DNA of 64,000 nucleotides from positions 62,001 through 126,000 of the forward strand of contig NZ_JANAVY020000006.1 of NCBI RefSeq assembly GCF_025195085.2, written 5' to 3'. Positions 52,629-61,940 of this stretch are shown here, piece after piece; position 1 is the stretch's first letter; each line of letters starts with the position of its first letter. This DNA is from Vibrio intestinalis (GTDB lineage: Bacteria > Pseudomonadota > Gammaproteobacteria > Enterobacterales > Vibrionaceae). The notes beneath the pieces are model-generated. The model did not search any database. It worked only from the letters and a program-made list of their open reading frames with translations, and was not told the origin of the DNA. The position numbers were made by a program, and so were the translations under genes.

Positions 52629-54188
52629 ATGCCCTCTTCCCTTGATCAAGACGCGTTTAAAGCTGGCCAACGCCAAAATCCACGCATCGATTTTCCCGCA
52701 ACTGTAATCATTAATAATAAAGAATTTGACGTAATAGAGTGGAGCTTAGGAGGATTTTCCTTACCAACTGAGTGCGTTCTAGCCACAGAGTTAATCAGTG
52801 AAATTAACGAAGCTAACCTTCGCTTTGAGCTACCTCAAAAGAAGGTTGAAGTCGATGTAAAAATCAGCGTAGTTCGTTGTGATGATCAAGGGTTTGCAGT
52901 TGGTTTTCAGTTTATTGAACTGCCGGACCATATACAAAGTACACTGCAGAGTATCGTAGGAGGCTACCTTTCTGGAGAGAAAATAAGCCTAGATCAAGCC
53001 TTAGAGAATGGCGTTAAGGGTAAGCTGTTCGAGTTTGAGCAAGCCCGTTTGATGGCTAGCTGGGGTAAATTCGCTAGCATCACTTTTGTTATCGCAGCGC
53101 TGCTGTTTTTTGCTCTTTATTTAGTTTACCAAAAACTCTACGTTATAAAATCAGAGCACGCAGCAATCGCTCAACGTGTGGTTCGTATTCAAGCACCAAG
53201 TACCGGGGTATTAGATGATATTTCTGTACAGTTAGGTGACAGCATAAAAGCCAAGCAGTCTTTATTTTCAATAGCTTCTGATACAAATCAAGAGCGCTTA
53301 CGCCAAAAGAAAAGTGAAGCAGCAGCAACATCACTCGAGGTGGAGCACCTAAAAAACCGCTATCGAGATGCTAAATCTTTGCTAACTAGCTTTTCATCTC
53401 GTTTAGACGCCAACATCCAAGGCTTAGAAAAACGCATTCGCGCAATCAAGGCTGAAATCAAGGTACAAAAAGAACAATACCAGCTTTTTGAACGTAACCA
53501 TGCTATTGGTGTTGTTGACGAAATCACCAAAAATGACGCTTTATTGCAATTGTTTGAGAAAAAACGCGCATTAATGCTACTCGAGCAAGAGCTAAGTAAC
53601 ACCAAAAATCAAAAGCATATGACCCGAGAGGGTTTACTCGCGCGAGATGATGTCTCTAGCTTGCCAACAGTAAATGAACTCGAAGACCTCCTTAACTACA
53701 AAACGAACTACGTAACATTGCTTGAGACAGAAATCGCATCCATTTTTGACAGCATGAACACCCACTCTCCATGCGATTGCGATATTGTCGAAGTTAACGC
53801 AACCAACGGCCCTGTGACCAGCGGTCAAACTATCATGCACCTAAGCCCACGCAGTGAAAATCCAAAATGGATTTTAGCTCTTGTAGACCTAGAAAGTGAT
53901 AAAAAGTTATACAAAGGGGCTCCTGCAAAATTCAAACTGGCAAGTGAGTCAAATTCACGCTCCGGTACCGTCGATGAAATCAGCTACTACAGTGCGAGCC
54001 AACCCATTGTCTATAGTCGAAATGGTGAAACGTATTCTGGCTTACCTGACTCTTTGCCAAGAATGCAGCAATACACATTAGTCAAAATTATTCCAGACGA
54101 GCCAATTGAAAACGTTAGCTATAAAGAACCGGTATTGGTGAGCATAAGTTTGGGTTTATTTAGTCGCTTAACAAGGAACCTAATGTGA
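52629..54188 (+). CDS. PilZ-HlyD membrane-fusion protein (Alg44-like)
   Basis: A 519-aa inner-membrane protein resembling Alg44, the cyclic-di-GMP receptor of alginate polymerase. A PilZ domain covers about residues 10-120, with RQNPR (RxxxR) and IEWSLGGF, where Glu replaces the usual Asp/Asn of the second motif. A membrane helix follows near 148-168, then an HlyD-type periplasmic arm with a long coiled coil and split lipoyl-like parts (IQAPSTGVLDDISVQLGDSI, then PCDCDIVEVNATNGPVTSG). The ATG at 52629 has GGAG at good spacing. Its stop overlaps the glycosyltransferase start (ATGTGA). Binding of c-di-GMP is predicted. Confidence 0.82.
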   Translation: MPSSLDQDAFKAGQRQNPRIDFPATVIINNKEFDVIEWSLGGFSLPTECVLATELISEINEANLRFELPQKKVEVDVKISVVRCDDQGFAVGFQFIELPDHIQSTLQSIVGGYLSGEKISLDQALENGVKGKLFEFEQARLMASWGKFASITFVIAALLFFALYLVYQKLYVIKSEHAAIAQRVVRIQAPSTGVLDDISVQLGDSIKAKQSLFSIASDTNQERLRQKKSEAAATSLEVEHLKNRYRDAKSLLTSFSSRLDANIQGLEKRIRAIKAEIKVQKEQYQLFERNHAIGVVDEITKNDALLQLFEKKRALMLLEQELSNTKNQKHMTREGLLARDDVSSLPTVNELEDLLNYKTNYVTLLETEIASIFDSMNTHSPCDCDIVEVNATNGPVTSGQTIMHLSPRSENPKWILALVDLESDKKLYKGAPAKFKLASESNSRSGTVDEISYYSASQPIVYSRNGETYSGLPDSLPRMQQYTLVKIIPDEPIENVSYKEPVLVSISLGLFSRLTRNLM

Positions 54189-55687
54189 CTCAAGTAAACT
54201 CTTCCACCTATCAAGGAAGTAGTAGTAACAACGGAGCATTATTTTGGTTTGCGGTATTAGCCATCATAACGATCATATGTGCCCTGCTAGTAGTTAATTA
54301 CCCAAGCGATACAGAAGAACAAGCACTTTGGCTAACAATAGGTATTATCGGTTTGTGGCGCTATACATGGAAATCAATCCATGCGATTAGAGCCATCTAC
54401 TATCAAAATATTCGCTACCCAAAACTAAAAGCACTAACTTTAGGCACACGAAAAATCAGTGAAATATTGGTCATCGTACCGAGCTTTCGCAGCAAACCAT
54501 CGATCAACTATATGGTCTATAAAAAGCTGTTTGAAGAACTGACTAAATACGGTGCCATCTCTCGTGTAGCAGCCTGCATTACGGATCCAAATGATGTAGA
54601 TGTCATAGAGAAAGCAAGAGCAGGCCATGATATTCGCATAGACTACTTGCCACAAAATGGTAAGGGTAAACGTGTAGCCATGTCTGAAGCCTTACGTTTA
54701 TTCTACCGACAAGGTTATGCGGAAGACGCTCAATTAGTGCTGATGGATGGTGATAGCCTGCTGTGTGACGATGTATTTGAGCAATGTAGTCCTTTCTTGG
54801 TCAAGTATCGTGACTTAGGTGCCATTACAACTCATAACCGCGCACTTGTTAATGGCTCGGGCATAGTGACCCAATGGTATCGTCAGCGAATGTCGCAACG
54901 CCATTTTTACATGAACTCTGTAAGTTTAAGCCATCAGCTAATGGTTTTGACTGGACGCTTTTCTATGTTTAAAGCTTCAATTCTAATCAACCCCGAATTT
55001 ATTCATCGCCTAGAACATGACACCATAGAGCATTGGCGCACAGGCAAAGTAAAAATGCTCACAGGAGATGATAAATCCACTTGGTTCGAGCTACTGTCTA
55101 ATAAGTGGAAAATGCTCTATCTACCTGATGTCATCATCAATTGCTTAGAAGATCCACCTCAGGATAATTTCTTCACTTCTAGTATCAATTTAATGCGACG
55201 TTGGTATGGAAATATGCTGCGTAACAATGGACGAGCATTAAAGCTCGGGCCAAAGCATTGTGGTTTTTTCTTGTGGTTATGTTTACTAGATCAGAGAATT
55301 AGCATCTGGACAGCTTTAACGGGGCCTATTTTTGTCCTTCTAGTCGCAGCATCAGTAAGCCCTATTGTGATTGCTGCATATTTTGTTTGGGTAATCATCG
55401 GCCGCAGTATTAACTGCTTAATCGTTGCGTCAATGACAAAACAGTTCCACCCGCTATTTGTTGTACTGCTCTGGTATGAGCAAGTCGTAGGTTCATTCCT
55501 TAAGGTTATTGTAATGTTTCGCCTCGATCGCCAAAAATGGACACGTCAGTCAATTGAAACTTCTCATAGTGAAAACGCTTTTGTCTCGCGCATCATGCCC
55601 CGAATGCTAACAACCGCAAGCTTAGTTTTGCTCGCCCTAGGTTTGGCCCTATTGCACGGTATCTTACAGCTTCCTAGCGTCTTCTAA
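54185..55687 (+). CDS. Processive family-2 glycosyltransferase (Alg8/cellulose-synthase-like)
   Basis: A 500-aa membrane glycosyltransferase. Two N-terminal helices (about 17-60) precede a GT2 domain (about 90-330) with LMDGDSL (DxD), LTGDDKST (acceptor-side acidic motif) and LMRRWYGNML at the place of QxxRW. At least four more helices follow. Together with the Alg44-like partner this should polymerise a sugar nucleotide into a membrane-spanning exopolysaccharide under c-di-GMP control. The polymer is unknown: no alginate epimerase, lyase or export genes are present. It starts at GTG 54185. Confidence 0.85.
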   Translation: MTQVNSSTYQGSSSNNGALFWFAVLAIITIICALLVVNYPSDTEEQALWLTIGIIGLWRYTWKSIHAIRAIYYQNIRYPKLKALTLGTRKISEILVIVPSFRSKPSINYMVYKKLFEELTKYGAISRVAACITDPNDVDVIEKARAGHDIRIDYLPQNGKGKRVAMSEALRLFYRQGYAEDAQLVLMDGDSLLCDDVFEQCSPFLVKYRDLGAITTHNRALVNGSGIVTQWYRQRMSQRHFYMNSVSLSHQLMVLTGRFSMFKASILINPEFIHRLEHDTIEHWRTGKVKMLTGDDKSTWFELLSNKWKMLYLPDVIINCLEDPPQDNFFTSSINLMRRWYGNMLRNNGRALKLGPKHCGFFLWLCLLDQRISIWTALTGPIFVLLVAASVSPIVIAAYFVWVIIGRSINCLIVASMTKQFHPLFVVLLWYEQVVGSFLKVIVMFRLDRQKWTRQSIETSHSENAFVSRIMPRMLTTASLVLLALGLALLHGILQLPSVF

Positions 55688-55720
55688 ATCATAGCGGCCA
55701 CATTCTGGCCGCTATGATTT
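55686..55720. terminator. Strong hairpin terminator
   Basis: A perfect 15-bp stem (55686-55700 with 55706-55720, 5-nt loop) begins at the glycosyltransferase stop codon. T residues are interrupted but follow the stem. Confidence 0.8.
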
Positions 55721-56001
55721 ATCTCTATTTCCCCAAGAGAGTCTCACTGCTCTAATCAAATTACCCTATCCTTCGCAACACTTACCCAACCCACAAAAAT
55801 AACCCTCTGATTTAAAGCGAATAAATTCAACAAGATTACATAAACTTGCATGATTTATGTTACTGCTCTCCTAAATTCACATCTCAAATGTTAGACATAT
55901 TTTATGCTTTGGTCGCTCATGATTCTGATCAATTTTGCAGCACATATTAGAGTTAAGATTCCAGTCAGTTATCTATTAATTTTGACTGAAGGAATATCTA
56001 A
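55721..56001 (+). other. Promoter region of the iron-dependent alcohol dehydrogenase
   Basis: With the preceding terminator this makes a gap of about 310 bases. It is AT-rich and ends in GAAGGA before the dehydrogenase ATG. No gene or RNA is apparent. Confidence 0.4.
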
Positions 56002-57141
56002 ATGAATATGTTTAAGATCCCTGAGAGCATTTATTTCGGCGAAAATGCTATGGATGCTTTGAAGTCTTTAGAGGGTCGTAAAGCTGTTATCGTTACTGGT
56101 GGTAGCTCAATGAAGAAGTTTGGCTTTATTGCACAAACTCAAGGTTACCTTGCTGAAGCGGGTATCGATTCAATTGTATTTGATGGTGTAGAGCCAAACC
56201 CATCAGTACAAACAGTGGTTAAAGGCGCTCAAGCGATGCGCGACTTCGAACCAGACTGGATCATCGCTATTGGTGGTGGTTCAGCACTGGATGCGGCTAA
56301 GATCATGTGGTGTTTCTATGAACATCCAAAACTCGGCTTTGAAGATATTATTCCTGTTGGCTCAATGCCAGCTCTGCGTACTAAAGCAAAATTTGTCGCG
56401 ATTCCATCCACAAGTGGTACCGCATCAGAAATCACAGCATTCTCTGTCATCACCGACCTTGAGAACCACATCAAATACCCAATTGTGTCTTCTCATATCG
56501 TGCCTGACGTTGCGATCATTGACCCTGCACTACCTGCGAAAATGCCTGCACACATCACTGCAAACACCGGTATGGATGTCATGGCTCACGCGCTAGAAGC
56601 TTTTGTTTCAACAGTGGCGAACGACTATTCAGATCCGCTTGCAATGCGCGCGACCAAACTGGTGTTTGAAAATATCGAAACCGCCTACAAACAAGGCGAC
56701 GACATGACTGCTCGCGACAACATGCATAACGCATCAACGCTGGCTGGAATGGCTTTCTCAAACGTATCACTTGGCCTTGTCCACTCACTCGCGCATAAAA
56801 TTGGCGGCGAATTCGGTATCACTCACGGCTTAACAAACGCCATCTTGATGCCTTACATCATCGAGTACAACAAAAAGTCGACAGACAAATACGCTGAAAT
56901 AGAGCGTTACCTAGGCATTGAGTGCATTGAAAATGATCTACGTGAACTCAACACCAAACTGGATATTCCACTCACGTTGAAAGAAGTGACTGAAGTCGAC
57001 ATCAAAGAAGATGAGTTCTTAGCCGTACTTGATCGCATGAGCCAAAACGCGTTCGACGATCCATGTACGCTAACAAACCCAGGCACACCAACTGTTGCTG
57101 ATGTAAAAGAAATCTACCGCCGCGCATTCTACGGTGAGTAA
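56002..57141 (+). CDS. Iron-containing alcohol dehydrogenase
   Basis: A 379-aa group-III (Fe-dependent) alcohol dehydrogenase that interconverts alcohols and aldehydes with NAD(P)H. The nucleotide-binding IAIGGGSALDAAKIMW and PSTSGTASEITAFSV are present. The iron ligands fall in GMDVMAHALEAF (Asp, His) and LVHSLAHKIGGEFGITHG (His, His). Length matches the butanol or lactaldehyde dehydrogenase subgroups (about 380). The exact alcohol is not predictable. It is monocistronic with its own terminator. Confidence 0.92.
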   Translation: MNMFKIPESIYFGENAMDALKSLEGRKAVIVTGGSSMKKFGFIAQTQGYLAEAGIDSIVFDGVEPNPSVQTVVKGAQAMRDFEPDWIIAIGGGSALDAAKIMWCFYEHPKLGFEDIIPVGSMPALRTKAKFVAIPSTSGTASEITAFSVITDLENHIKYPIVSSHIVPDVAIIDPALPAKMPAHITANTGMDVMAHALEAFVSTVANDYSDPLAMRATKLVFENIETAYKQGDDMTARDNMHNASTLAGMAFSNVSLGLVHSLAHKIGGEFGITHGLTNAILMPYIIEYNKKSTDKYAEIERYLGIECIENDLRELNTKLDIPLTLKEVTEVDIKEDEFLAVLDRMSQNAFDDPCTLTNPGTPTVADVKEIYRRAFYGE

Positions 57142-57164
57142 TCTTTTACCTGACAGGTAAACTC

Positions 57165-57196
57165 AACAACGCCCCTGACTAATCAGTGGCGTTGTT
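57165..57196 (+). terminator. Rho-independent terminator
   Basis: AACAACGCC (57165-57173) pairs with GGCGTTGTT (57188-57196) around an inner CTGA/TCAG stem. Confidence 0.8.
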
Positions 57197-57377
57197 ATAT
57201 CACCCTAACCCTCTCATCCAACGAACAAAGTGACCATCTCACATCTACAAAGCCGCGAACTATTTCACTATTAGTTACACAACTCGGCGTATTAATCCTT
57301 TACATCTCGCGCTAGCCGATGAAAACTGCACCCTCGAAAGTAAATAGCAGCCGGCATAATAGAATCAGTACCTAATT

Positions 57378-58073
57378 ATGAATAACACGACCACCAAAAA
57401 GTCGAACCCTTTAGTAGAAATCCTCTTTAACGTATTTATCCCATCGATGATCTTGATGAAGTTTAGTGGCGATGAACACCTAGGAACCGCAATGGCCCTA
57501 GTGGTCGCTCTACTTTTCCCTATCGGGTATGGCGGTATGGATCTTATCCGTAATAAGAAATTTAACTTTATCTCTGCGCTGGGCTTTATCAGCGTATTGC
57601 TAACAGGTGGTATTGGCCTATTAGAGCTTGATACACGTTGGTTGGCGCTGAAAGAAGCCTTGATTCCGGGCTTAATTGGCTTAGGTGTATTGGGGTCAAC
57701 CTTTACTCGTTACCCGCTGATGCAAAAAATGATTTTGAACGACACAGTATTGAACCTAAAGTTAATCACCGAGCGTTTAAAAGAGAATGGCAAAATGGAA
57801 GCGTTTGACCGCTGCTTGATGTCTTCGAACTACCTCTTCGCCAGCACTTTCGCGTTTTCCTCAGCAATGAATTACTTTCTCGCGACTTGGATTGTCACCA
57901 GCCCCGCTGGTACCGCTGCATTTAACGAAGAGTTAGGTAAGATGACTCTGTACAGCTACCCAATCATCGCGATTCCAAGCATGTTGATGATGTTGGGCAT
58001 TTTCTACTATGTATGGCGTCAAATCCGCGCGATGACCTCACTCGAAACTGAGCAAATTTTCCACACTAGCTAA
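57378..58073 (+). CDS. VC0807-family membrane protein
   Basis: A 231-aa inner-membrane protein of the VC0807 family, with about five or six hydrophobic segments. NPLVEILFNVFIPSMIL and the early FPIGYGGMDLI are typical. It has no known biochemical function; it is common in Vibrio. It stands alone, with an inverted repeat (58096-58123) about 25 bp after its stop that could act as a weak terminator. Confidence 0.8.
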   Translation: MNNTTTKKSNPLVEILFNVFIPSMILMKFSGDEHLGTAMALVVALLFPIGYGGMDLIRNKKFNFISALGFISVLLTGGIGLLELDTRWLALKEALIPGLIGLGVLGSTFTRYPLMQKMILNDTVLNLKLITERLKENGKMEAFDRCLMSSNYLFASTFAFSSAMNYFLATWIVTSPAGTAAFNEELGKMTLYSYPIIAIPSMLMMLGIFYYVWRQIRAMTSLETEQIFHTS

Positions 58074-58274
58074 TCCACTCCTTTCATCACACTCGGCGAG
58101 CCAGACCATTCAGACTGGCTCGCAGATACCTCTCCAGTTTTCTGCCCTGCTAGCCACTAAAGCTAAACTTCCCGTTACTGACAGATAACGGTTCACTTAT
58201 TTGAATGGCGCGTCTTGTCCATTCAAACAGGATAAAGGAAGAAGCTCGTGACAACTTTTCTCCAATCGCCAGTG

Positions 58275-59066
58275 TTACTTTAGATCTCTTAGATAACCGA
58301 TACAGGCATGTTGCGCAGCGGTATTAATTACAACGCGCTCATTCGCTTGCAACTCTAGATAAATACTAACGCATTGCTCTAATGCAGAGATAAGAGAGTT
58401 TCTCTCAGGCATCGCGACAGTTTTCATCAGCTTCTCTGCAAAGTCGGGCAGTCTTTTTTCTATCGTGCGAACACCAGATGGAGTGAGACCTGCTTGCTGC
58501 AACGCCAGAGGTGATAATGCATTGAATCTAAGAAACGATATGAACTCCAAAGTTTCAAAGTATTCACCACGAGCAATTTTCGTAGCCGCGTAATGTACCC
58601 ATATCCACATGCGATCTTCTATCCACTGGGCGTTGGGTTGTGGGTAGTGCGGTTGCTCTGTTGCAAAAACATCACTCAGTGCCGTCCCTCGTTGCCATAG
58701 CACTTGAGTATCATCGACACGCTTTGCCGCATCTGGTAGAGCGACAAACTTAAAATCAACATGGAGCAGGTCATCTCCACCAAAAACGGAAACGATCAAT
58801 CTCGGCTCACCGACATGCTCTCCAGTAAAAGCCGCTAACATATCATCGAACTGTTGCAAGATTTCAAACCTTTGCTCCATAACCTCATGAAAATGATCCG
58901 GGTCTACGGCAATGACAATGTCTAAGTCACTATATTGATCCATCGAGTCAGAAGCGAAAGAGCCACTGCAACCAATGCCAATAAATCTCGAATCCAAAGA
59001 AAGTACATCAACGATACGCTCTAGAAGAGGCTGGTGTGAAGAAGGAAGTGATTTTGGAAGTTCCAT
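58275..59066 (-). CDS. Nucleotidyltransferase-fold protein
   Basis: A 263-aa protein with a Pol-beta-type nucleotidyltransferase N-terminal domain: GCSGSFASDSMDQYSDLDI gives the GSxA/S and DxD motifs, and a third acid is in LLHVDFKFV. A helical C-terminal domain follows. It resembles aminoglycoside or lincosamide adenylyltransferase relatives, which add AMP to a small hydroxyl group, but resistance is not implied. It is a single gene. Confidence 0.75.
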   Translation of the reverse strand: MELPKSLPSSHQPLLERIVDVLSLDSRFIGIGCSGSFASDSMDQYSDLDIVIAVDPDHFHEVMEQRFEILQQFDDMLAAFTGEHVGEPRLIVSVFGGDDLLHVDFKFVALPDAAKRVDDTQVLWQRGTALSDVFATEQPHYPQPNAQWIEDRMWIWVHYAATKIARGEYFETLEFISFLRFNALSPLALQQAGLTPSGVRTIEKRLPDFAEKLMKTVAMPERNSLISALEQCVSIYLELQANERVVINTAAQHACIGYLRDLK

Positions 59067-59228
59067 ATTTTACCTTTAAGAATAATGGTTGACGATCGCA
59101 ACTGCTGGTGCGGTAAAATTTACGCAGCATTATAGAATGCACTAACTATCATCACTAAAGCAATACAAATATACCAAGTTTGTTCACGCTCATATTTCGC
59201 TAAAAATCCGGCGTCAATATGCATCAAG

Positions 59229-59363
59229 TCAACTACATTTCAATCAGAGCAAGACAGCTTTAGATCAGCCATGGACAGGGCAGATGCGGCACTTTACGAA
59301 GCCAAACTCCAAGGCCGTAATCAAATTAAAACTCGTTGGTTACACGCGCACTCTCAATCCTAG
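59229..59363 (+). pseudogene. C-terminal relic of a GGDEF (diguanylate cyclase) gene
   Basis: In one frame this stretch reads STTFQSEQDSFRSAMDRADA, then ALYEAKLQGRNQIK and a stop at 59361-59363. The MDRADAALYEAKLQGRN block is the well-known C-terminal end of GGDEF domains. The upstream sequence in the same frame lacks the GGDEF core, so only the last 45 codons survive. It is probably the leftover of a deleted diguanylate cyclase. Confidence 0.7.
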
Positions 59364-59375
59364 AACCTCATCACC

Positions 59376-59777
59376 CTAGAGGGTTTTATGCAGACTTTGA
59401 AACTCTCTAGGGGAATAACCGGTACTCTTTTTAAAAGTGGTCGAAAAGGTCGCTAAGCTTTCGTAACCAACCTCCAAACAAGCATCCGTAATGGAGTACC
59501 CGCTTTTCAGCAATTCTTTCGCTTTTGCAATGCGCATATCCCGTAAGTAATTCCTTGGTGTTACTCCGTAGAGTAACTTAAAGACTCGCGCATAATGGAA
59601 GCGCGACATAAACGCTGCTTTCGCAAGATCATTGAGTTCAATGCGTTGCGAATAGTATTGCTCCATAAACCGCTTAGACTGCCTAATAAGCATGTATTGC
59701 TTAGCAGGAAGCGATATATCGTCATACAAACGATCGAGCTCTTGCTCATAGAGTGTCTTGGGAGAGGAAGGCATCAC
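59376..59777 (-). CDS. AraC-family regulator (DNA-binding domain only)
   Basis: A 133-aa protein made almost entirely of the AraC double helix-turn-helix (about 35-133), with DLAKAAFMSRFHYARVFKLL and ITDACLEVGYESLATFSTTF as its two recognition regions. It has no separate ligand domain, like SoxS/MarA-sized activators. It lies 111 bp downstream of a VOC gene on the same strand and may regulate or be co-transcribed with it. Two adjacent ATGs are possible starts. Confidence 0.87.
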   Translation of the reverse strand: MMPSSPKTLYEQELDRLYDDISLPAKQYMLIRQSKRFMEQYYSQRIELNDLAKAAFMSRFHYARVFKLLYGVTPRNYLRDMRIAKAKELLKSGYSITDACLEVGYESLATFSTTFKKSTGYSPREFQSLHKTL

Positions 59778-59888
59778 ATCAACCGCTATGGAGAATAATC
59801 AATTTAGTTATGCTAGCACACATACCGCAGAATGAGCTTGTATAGGTGACACGCTACATACCACCCAAATAGCGACCACTTACTGGTG

Positions 59889-60275
59889 TTACAACATCTG
59901 CATCAGTTGAATGTAGTTACCACATGTATCATCCAGTACGGCGATCATCACATTGCCTACTTCTCTCGGTGTAATAGAAAACTCCACACCAAGACTCACT
60001 AATCTTTCATACTCTTGCTGAACGTCATCAACTGCAAACGACGTCCACGGAATGCCCGCGGTTTTGAGTGAGTCTTGGTAAACCTTTGCAGGTTCAAAGG
60101 CCATTGGTTCAAGCAGTAACTCAACCCCTGACTGCTCTTGAGGAGAGACCACGGTTAACCACTTGTACTCACCCAATGGAACTTCCGTTTTCTTGATAAA
60201 ACCTAAAACATCGGTGTAGAAAGCGAGTGCTTTATCTTGATCCTCTACTGGGACACTTGTTACGACGATTTTCAT
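59889..60275 (-). CDS. VOC-family protein
   Basis: A 128-aa vicinal-oxygen-chelate protein. The first module starts VTSVPVEDQDKALAFYTDVL and the second ends VLDDTCGNYIQLMQML. The pattern is the bleomycin-resistance/glyoxalase-like type common beside AraC regulators. Its substrate is unknown. Confidence 0.85.
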   Translation of the reverse strand: MKIVVTSVPVEDQDKALAFYTDVLGFIKKTEVPLGEYKWLTVVSPQEQSGVELLLEPMAFEPAKVYQDSLKTAGIPWTSFAVDDVQQEYERLVSLGVEFSITPREVGNVMIAVLDDTCGNYIQLMQML

Positions 60276-60482
60276 TACACACTACCTTTGTTAGTCGGAA
60301 TAAACCCATCATACTCAAGGTTGAAAAGAAGTACTTATTCTACGTTGCTCTTGGGAATGAATTGAGTAATGAATCGATACCAGTCACAACGCATCATTCA
60401 CAGACAAACAGGAAGGACTTGATGCCCCGCTGGGCAGCGAACATCAAGTATTCAAAAAAGGATTCGAGAGGAAAAGGGGAGA

Positions 60483-60890
60483 CTACTTCTTCTTACTCTG
60501 CTGCAGCAGTTTTTCATGCCAAGCTTCATTGCCATCGCGCTTACTCACATCGTACTCAGCACAGAACTGAGAAATCGTCATGTTGTTATCGCCAGTGGCT
60601 AGCTTGAGCGCCAATTGAACCTGCTGAAGTTTACTCTGTAAGCGTAAAATTTGGCCTGCATTCGGGCTTTTCTCTTTGGCGTATTTAAGCGCTGCGTGTT
60701 TTCGCTCCGCCGCTCCTGCTCGTCTATCGGCTTCGCCTAGCAAAAATCTCAGTTGAGCAACGCTTTTACCTTTTTTAAACGCAGGATTAAGCAGCTCTAC
60801 GCAATCATCAAACGATGGTTCTTCTGCGTAAGGCACAATTTTATGAACTTGTTGGCGCATCCACTCTAGAGCGCGTTCTTCATCTGACAT
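60483..60890 (-). CDS. Hypothetical helical protein
   Basis: A 135-aa soluble, mostly helical protein with no family I recognise. It contains FDDCVELLNPAFKKGKS, a Lys/Glu-rich coiled middle (DRRAGAAERKHAALKYAKEK) and ISQFCAEYDVSKRDGN near the end. No signal peptide or membrane segment is seen. Codon use looks normal, and it is isolated between the VOC and AraC genes. Confidence 0.65.
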   Translation of the reverse strand: MSDEERALEWMRQQVHKIVPYAEEPSFDDCVELLNPAFKKGKSVAQLRFLLGEADRRAGAAERKHAALKYAKEKSPNAGQILRLQSKLQQVQLALKLATGDNNMTISQFCAEYDVSKRDGNEAWHEKLLQQSKKK

Positions 60891-61005
60891 AATGAAATCT
60901 TTAACCTATTAATTGCCCTTATGGTATCGCTCATACGTCAAGATCTGCAACACCCAATAACCGCCCCTGATAAGTTGCAGCTAAACTTGTCGGCTTAAGC
61001 GCGCA

Positions 61006-61839
61006 TTATTCCGAGCTCACACCACCATAAACATCAATGGTAAAGCCGCGCTGAGAGACATATTTCTGTGGTGTTGTACCGATTTGCTTTTTCAGATATC
61101 GAATAAGGTGCGGCTGATCGCTAAAACCAAACTGATAGGCCACGTCGACCCAATCAATCTCACTGGAAGGACGCTGATAGAGGTATTCCAACATTAACTC
61201 TAGCTTTGTCATCGCTTGATATTGCTTCAACGTTAAATCAGTCACTCTTCGAAAACTACGCTCAATGGTGCGTTGCGAGCAGTGCAAGGTAGCATCTAAA
61301 TTAGCAATCGGGGTGGACTCAAGAGCTCTCACTACCTTGTCTGTAAGCTTACTGTGCTGATCATGTTTTGCACTGACAACCCAAGATGCCAAGTGATGTT
61401 CTAACTCACTCACGCATTGCAAAGGCTCATGCCTTGCTAATTTCAGCAAACGTTTCAAGACCGATTCTCTAACTCCCAGAAGGGATAAAATATCGATCTC
61501 TTTAACGTTATCTAATACCTCAGCATTGTCAGGTTTCAAAGCCAAACGATAGATAGCACTTGGATGCAGTTTAATTCCTAGATGCACAAATGGCTTAGAG
61601 TGATCCAGCTGCGTGGTTTCTTGATGAGCAAACAGCAAATGGCTACCACAACCAGAATACACAACCCCATCAAAAGTGTAACTATATGGCTCGCTCGTCG
61701 GTGCTAGTATTAAATGCGCACAAGGATCAGGGTTCAATTTAGGAAAACTCTCTCGTTGCGAGGTGGTTTTCTCAATAAACCAATAGCACTCAATCAGTTC
61801 GCTGCATTGTCGCGTAGCAGGAAATATCCAGTGAAGCAT
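61006..61839 (-). CDS. AraC-family transcriptional regulator
   Basis: A 277-aa AraC regulator. The N-terminal part (LIECYWFIEK, PDPCAHLILAP, GSHLLFAHQE) is a DUF6597-like sensor; the C-terminal helix-turn-helix pair is at about 180-270 (LHCSQRTIERSFRRV and VDVAYQFGFSDQPHLIRYL). The gene is isolated, so its target is not evident. Confidence 0.87.
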   Translation of the reverse strand: MLHWIFPATRQCSELIECYWFIEKTTSQRESFPKLNPDPCAHLILAPTSEPYSYTFDGVVYSGCGSHLLFAHQETTQLDHSKPFVHLGIKLHPSAIYRLALKPDNAEVLDNVKEIDILSLLGVRESVLKRLLKLARHEPLQCVSELEHHLASWVVSAKHDQHSKLTDKVVRALESTPIANLDATLHCSQRTIERSFRRVTDLTLKQYQAMTKLELMLEYLYQRPSSEIDWVDVAYQFGFSDQPHLIRYLKKQIGTTPQKYVSQRGFTIDVYGGVSSE

Positions 61840-61940
61840 TAGCTCTTTCCATTACATTAATTGATTTGTGATCCTAGCAGATAAACTCTCTCGATTAGTG
61901 CGATATTCAAGACGCCCTACCGCAAGACCACCCGATTTGT

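Noticed and set aside
58096..58123. Inverted repeat GCGAGCCAG/CTGGCTCGC after the VC0807-like gene
   Set aside because: There is no T-run on either side, so it is not called a terminator.
60227..60607. Plus-strand frame between the VOC and helical hypothetical genes
   Set aside because: It overlaps both real genes in antisense, has no ribosome site and a low-complexity, shift-like composition.
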